Shown: in pieces, positions 8,502-9,577 of the stretch
Position numbering within the stretch: position 1 is the stretch's first letter
Layout: every line of letters begins with the position of its first letter
Source of the DNA: JBLHKS01 sp047620505
GTDB lineage: Bacteria; Verrucomicrobiota; Verrucomicrobiia; Verrucomicrobiales; DEV007
DNA length: 9,577 bases
Assembly (NCBI GenBank): GCA_047620505.1
Contig: JBLHKS010000250.1
Location: forward strand, 1-9,577
Direction: 5' to 3'
Program-made: the position numbers and the translations under genes
Notes under the pieces: model-generated
Databases searched by the model: none
What the model saw: only the letters and a program-made list of their open reading frames with translations
Told to the model about the DNA's origin: nothing

Positions 8502-8712
8502 CCCAGCCCAGATTCCGGAAGGTGATCTTCCGCTCGGGCCAACGCAGCGCCAGCGACGTTTCGATCACGCCGTAGTCGAGCGCTCGCTCAAAGAACGAGT
8601 TGCCCAGAAAGACTACGCGGTCGCCGTCGTCTAGCTCAAAATCGATTTGCGCTTCCTGCGCAGTCGTAGCCGCCGTAAGAGCGAGAAGAATGAGAATCGT
8701 GAGTCGCTGCAT
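8410..8712 (-). CDS. SGNH/GDSL hydrolase, N-terminal part upstream of a frameshift
   Basis: A 100-codon frame with a Sec leader (MQRLTILILLALTAATTAQ, cut near residue 18), then the nucleophile block DRVVFLGNSFFERALDYG, where GNSF (37-40, Ser39) takes the place of the classical GDSL, and block II FRNLGWDGDTVFG (N67, G69). Family sequence ends around residues 80-89 (HSR to SVF); the following WRPGGGVPADD is read out of frame and ends at the stop at 8410. The continuing family sequence lies in the frame shifted by one base (7782-8501). The two should be read as one gene, 7782-8712, that is either frameshifted in the genome or carries a sequence error. It is the first gene of the minus-strand unit; no Shine-Dalgarno sequence lies upstream of the ATG. 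Confidence 0.8.
   Translation of the reverse strand: MQRLTILILLALTAATTAQEAQIDFELDDGDRVVFLGNSFFERALDYGVIETSLALRWPERKITFRNLGWDGDTVFGHSRTGRRRRSVFWRPGGGVPADD
8445..8450 (-). other. Likely frameshift site in the SGNH hydrolase gene (T6 on the coding strand)
   Basis: A run of six A on the plus strand (six T in the coding sense) lies where the two hydrolase frames should join. Reading five T instead of six gives RSVFGDPEEGFQRM, a natural family junction, and a total of 930 bases including the stop. The break could also lie anywhere between about 8450 and 8475; the homopolymer is the most likely place for an indel. Confidence 0.6.
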
Positions 8713-8739
8713 TTCGCCACACGTTCACGCTTTCGAATT

Positions 8740-8752
8740 CAATTAGCAATTG
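8740..8752. repeat. Small inverted repeat CAATT-AGC-AATTG
   Basis: Five-base arms around a three-base centre, 28 bases upstream of the SGNH hydrolase start and next to a GAATTC palindrome. It is AT-rich and placed where a minus-strand promoter or regulator site could be. A repeat this short can occur by chance. Confidence 0.2.
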
Positions 8753-8784
8753 CGACCCGCAGTCATGTCGCACATCGCATGAAA

Positions 8785-8798
8785 TTTGTCGGGACAAA
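8785..8798. promoter_or_regulatory. Operator-like dyad TTTGTC-GG-GACAAA
   Basis: A perfect 6-base inverted repeat with a two-base centre sits in the middle of the divergent spacer, 87 bases from one start and 92 from the other. The centre is too short for an RNA hairpin, which favours a dimeric regulator's binding site. A third TTTGTC half-site follows at 8826-8831. No regulator gene is in the window. Confidence 0.3.
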
Positions 8799-8889
8799 CA
8801 GCTGGTAGCGAAGAAAACTCACTCTTTTGTCCATGATTCCAGCGTTCAAGACATCCTCCTGAAATCCGCCTCGCTTTCCTCACGACGAT

Positions 8890-9577
8890 ATGATTCGCAG
8901 CTTCCAATCGCTCGCTCTTTTTGCATTTCTGCTCCACGCGGGAATCGCAGCCGCAGAGCCTGATTTCGAAAAAAATCTTCAGCCGTTTCTCGAACAACAT
9001 TGCCTCCGCTGCCACGGGGAAAAGAAGCAGAAGGGCGATTTCCGGCTCGATCAATTATCGCAGGACGTCGGTCTGAGCGACACTCAGCATTGGGCCGAGG
9101 TGATGGAGCGGATCAATTCGGGCGAGATGCCGCCGGAGGACGAGAAGGATCTTCCCACGGCGGATGAAAGCGCGAGAATCGTGGAGTGGCTTGCAGCCCG
9201 AATCAACGAAGGCGAAGCGGCCCGGATGGCGAAGCGGGATCGGGTTTCCTATCATCGCCTGACTCGTGCGGAGTATGTCAACTCGGTGCGCGATTTGATC
9301 GGGGTTCAGTATGATGCTGAGGATCCGGGTGGGCTGCTGGAAGATCCAGAGTGGAACGGGTTTGAACGCCTCGGCTCGGTCCTGACATTGTCCGCAACGC
9401 ACATTGAAAAGTACATCAAGGCGGCCGAGACCGTTCTTGCGGAGGCTTATCCCGAGGAAAAAGTGGAGTATCTGGAGGCGAGCACCCGGGCGGTCACCAT
9501 GAACGAGAACCAGCCGCATTACGAACGCCTGAAAGCCGCCGGACTGCTCGATAAAGTGCGCTACCCGCTGACGACAT
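8890..9577 (+). CDS. Second secreted DUF1592-type (PSCyt) cytochrome c protein, 3'-truncated by window edge
   Basis: Translation from the ATG at 8890 is open to the end of the window (229 codons), so only the N-terminal quarter or so is present. Seen: a Sec leader (SLALFAFLLHAGIAAA, cut near residue 22), then a cytochrome module with CLRCH (C38, C41, H42) and SGEMPPED, whose Met80 is the likely distal ligand, then a DUF1587 domain about 122-185 (YHRLTRAEYVNSVRDLIG). It follows the plan of the protein at 725-3343 (EQHC..CHG, KGD..L, GEMPPE) but differs at most positions, so it is a diverged paralogue and not a recent duplicate. By analogy the rest should carry DUF1592, DUF1588 and DUF1585, and a DUF1552 gene may follow outside the window. 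No Shine-Dalgarno sequence is seen before the start. It is transcribed divergently from the SGNH hydrolase gene. Confidence 0.88.
   Translation, partial: MIRSFQSLALFAFLLHAGIAAAEPDFEKNLQPFLEQHCLRCHGEKKQKGDFRLDQLSQDVGLSDTQHWAEVMERINSGEMPPEDEKDLPTADESARIVEWLAARINEGEAARMAKRDRVSYHRLTRAEYVNSVRDLIGVQYDAEDPGGLLEDPEWNGFERLGSVLTLSATHIEKYIKAAETVLAEAYPEEKVEYLEASTRAVTMNENQPHYERLKAAGLLDKVRYPLTT

Larger units (their letters stand above)
8713..8889. promoter_or_regulatory. Divergent intergenic region, presumed promoters for both flanking genes
   Basis: These 177 bases separate a minus-strand gene starting at 8712 from a plus-strand gene starting at 8890, so promoters for both must lie here or overlap the genes. 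The region is more AT-rich than the genes around it. I could not find a convincing -35/-10 pair at proper spacing on either strand. TTTGTC occurs twice (8785-8790 and 8826-8831, 41 bases apart), the first as half of a dyad. No gene is seen inside it. Confidence 0.45.

Noticed and set aside
8142..8525. Plus-strand open frame of 127 codons across the hydrolase frameshift
   Set aside because: The opposite strand carries clear SGNH motifs on both sides of the shift; this frame has no recognisable domain.
8743..9519. Minus-strand frames opposite the second PSCyt gene, one with a hydrophobic start
   Set aside because: The plus-strand frame here has a leader, CxxCH and DUF1587; the minus-strand hydrophobicity is the complement of the coding sequence. 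An AGGAGG on the minus strand near 8853-8858 is followed by ATG TCT TGA and opens no gene.
1..9577. tRNA, rRNA, CRISPR, insertion sequence, phage or toxin-antitoxin features
   Set aside because: No cloverleaf, regularly spaced repeat, transposase motif or terminal inverted repeat was seen on either strand; the window is filled by metabolic and redox genes.

Overview
The gene content points to a member of the Planctomycetes-Verrucomicrobia-Chlamydiae (PVC) group, more likely Verrucomicrobiota or Planctomycetota than anything else. The grounds are protein families almost confined to those phyla: two large secreted c-type cytochrome proteins of the DUF1587/1592/1595/1588/1585 type, a DUF1552 protein with a Tat leader, a TIGR02604-like propeller/HEAT/haem protein, and a PVC-type SGNH hydrolase. 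Starts mostly lack a recognisable Shine-Dalgarno sequence, which fits these phyla but does not prove the assignment.

Layout. Positions 2-4643 hold three plus-strand genes that look like one operon: the 3' part of a sugar phosphate isomerase/epimerase-like TIM barrel (cut by the window edge), a secreted dihaem DUF1592-type protein 15 bases later, and a DUF1552 protein 4 bases after that. A 160-base convergent spacer with a hairpin follows. On the minus strand (read from 8712 down to 4804) lies a second unit: an SGNH/GDSL hydrolase whose reading frame is broken by an apparent one-base insertion, then a 993-residue propeller-HEAT-cytochrome protein overlapping it by ATGA. A 177-base divergent spacer with two small dyads separates this from a second DUF1592-type cytochrome gene on the plus strand, which runs off the right edge.

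How the genes may work together (inference): all products except the isomerase carry export signals, and three carry CxxCH haem sites. This suggests periplasmic or cell-surface oxidation of a sugar or carbohydrate-derived substrate with electrons passed through c-type haems, de-esterification by the SGNH hydrolase, and intracellular handling of a sugar product by the isomerase. No substrate can be named from the sequence. I see no RNA gene, insertion sequence, CRISPR array, phage gene or known defence system. No stretch over 300 bases lacks a gene.
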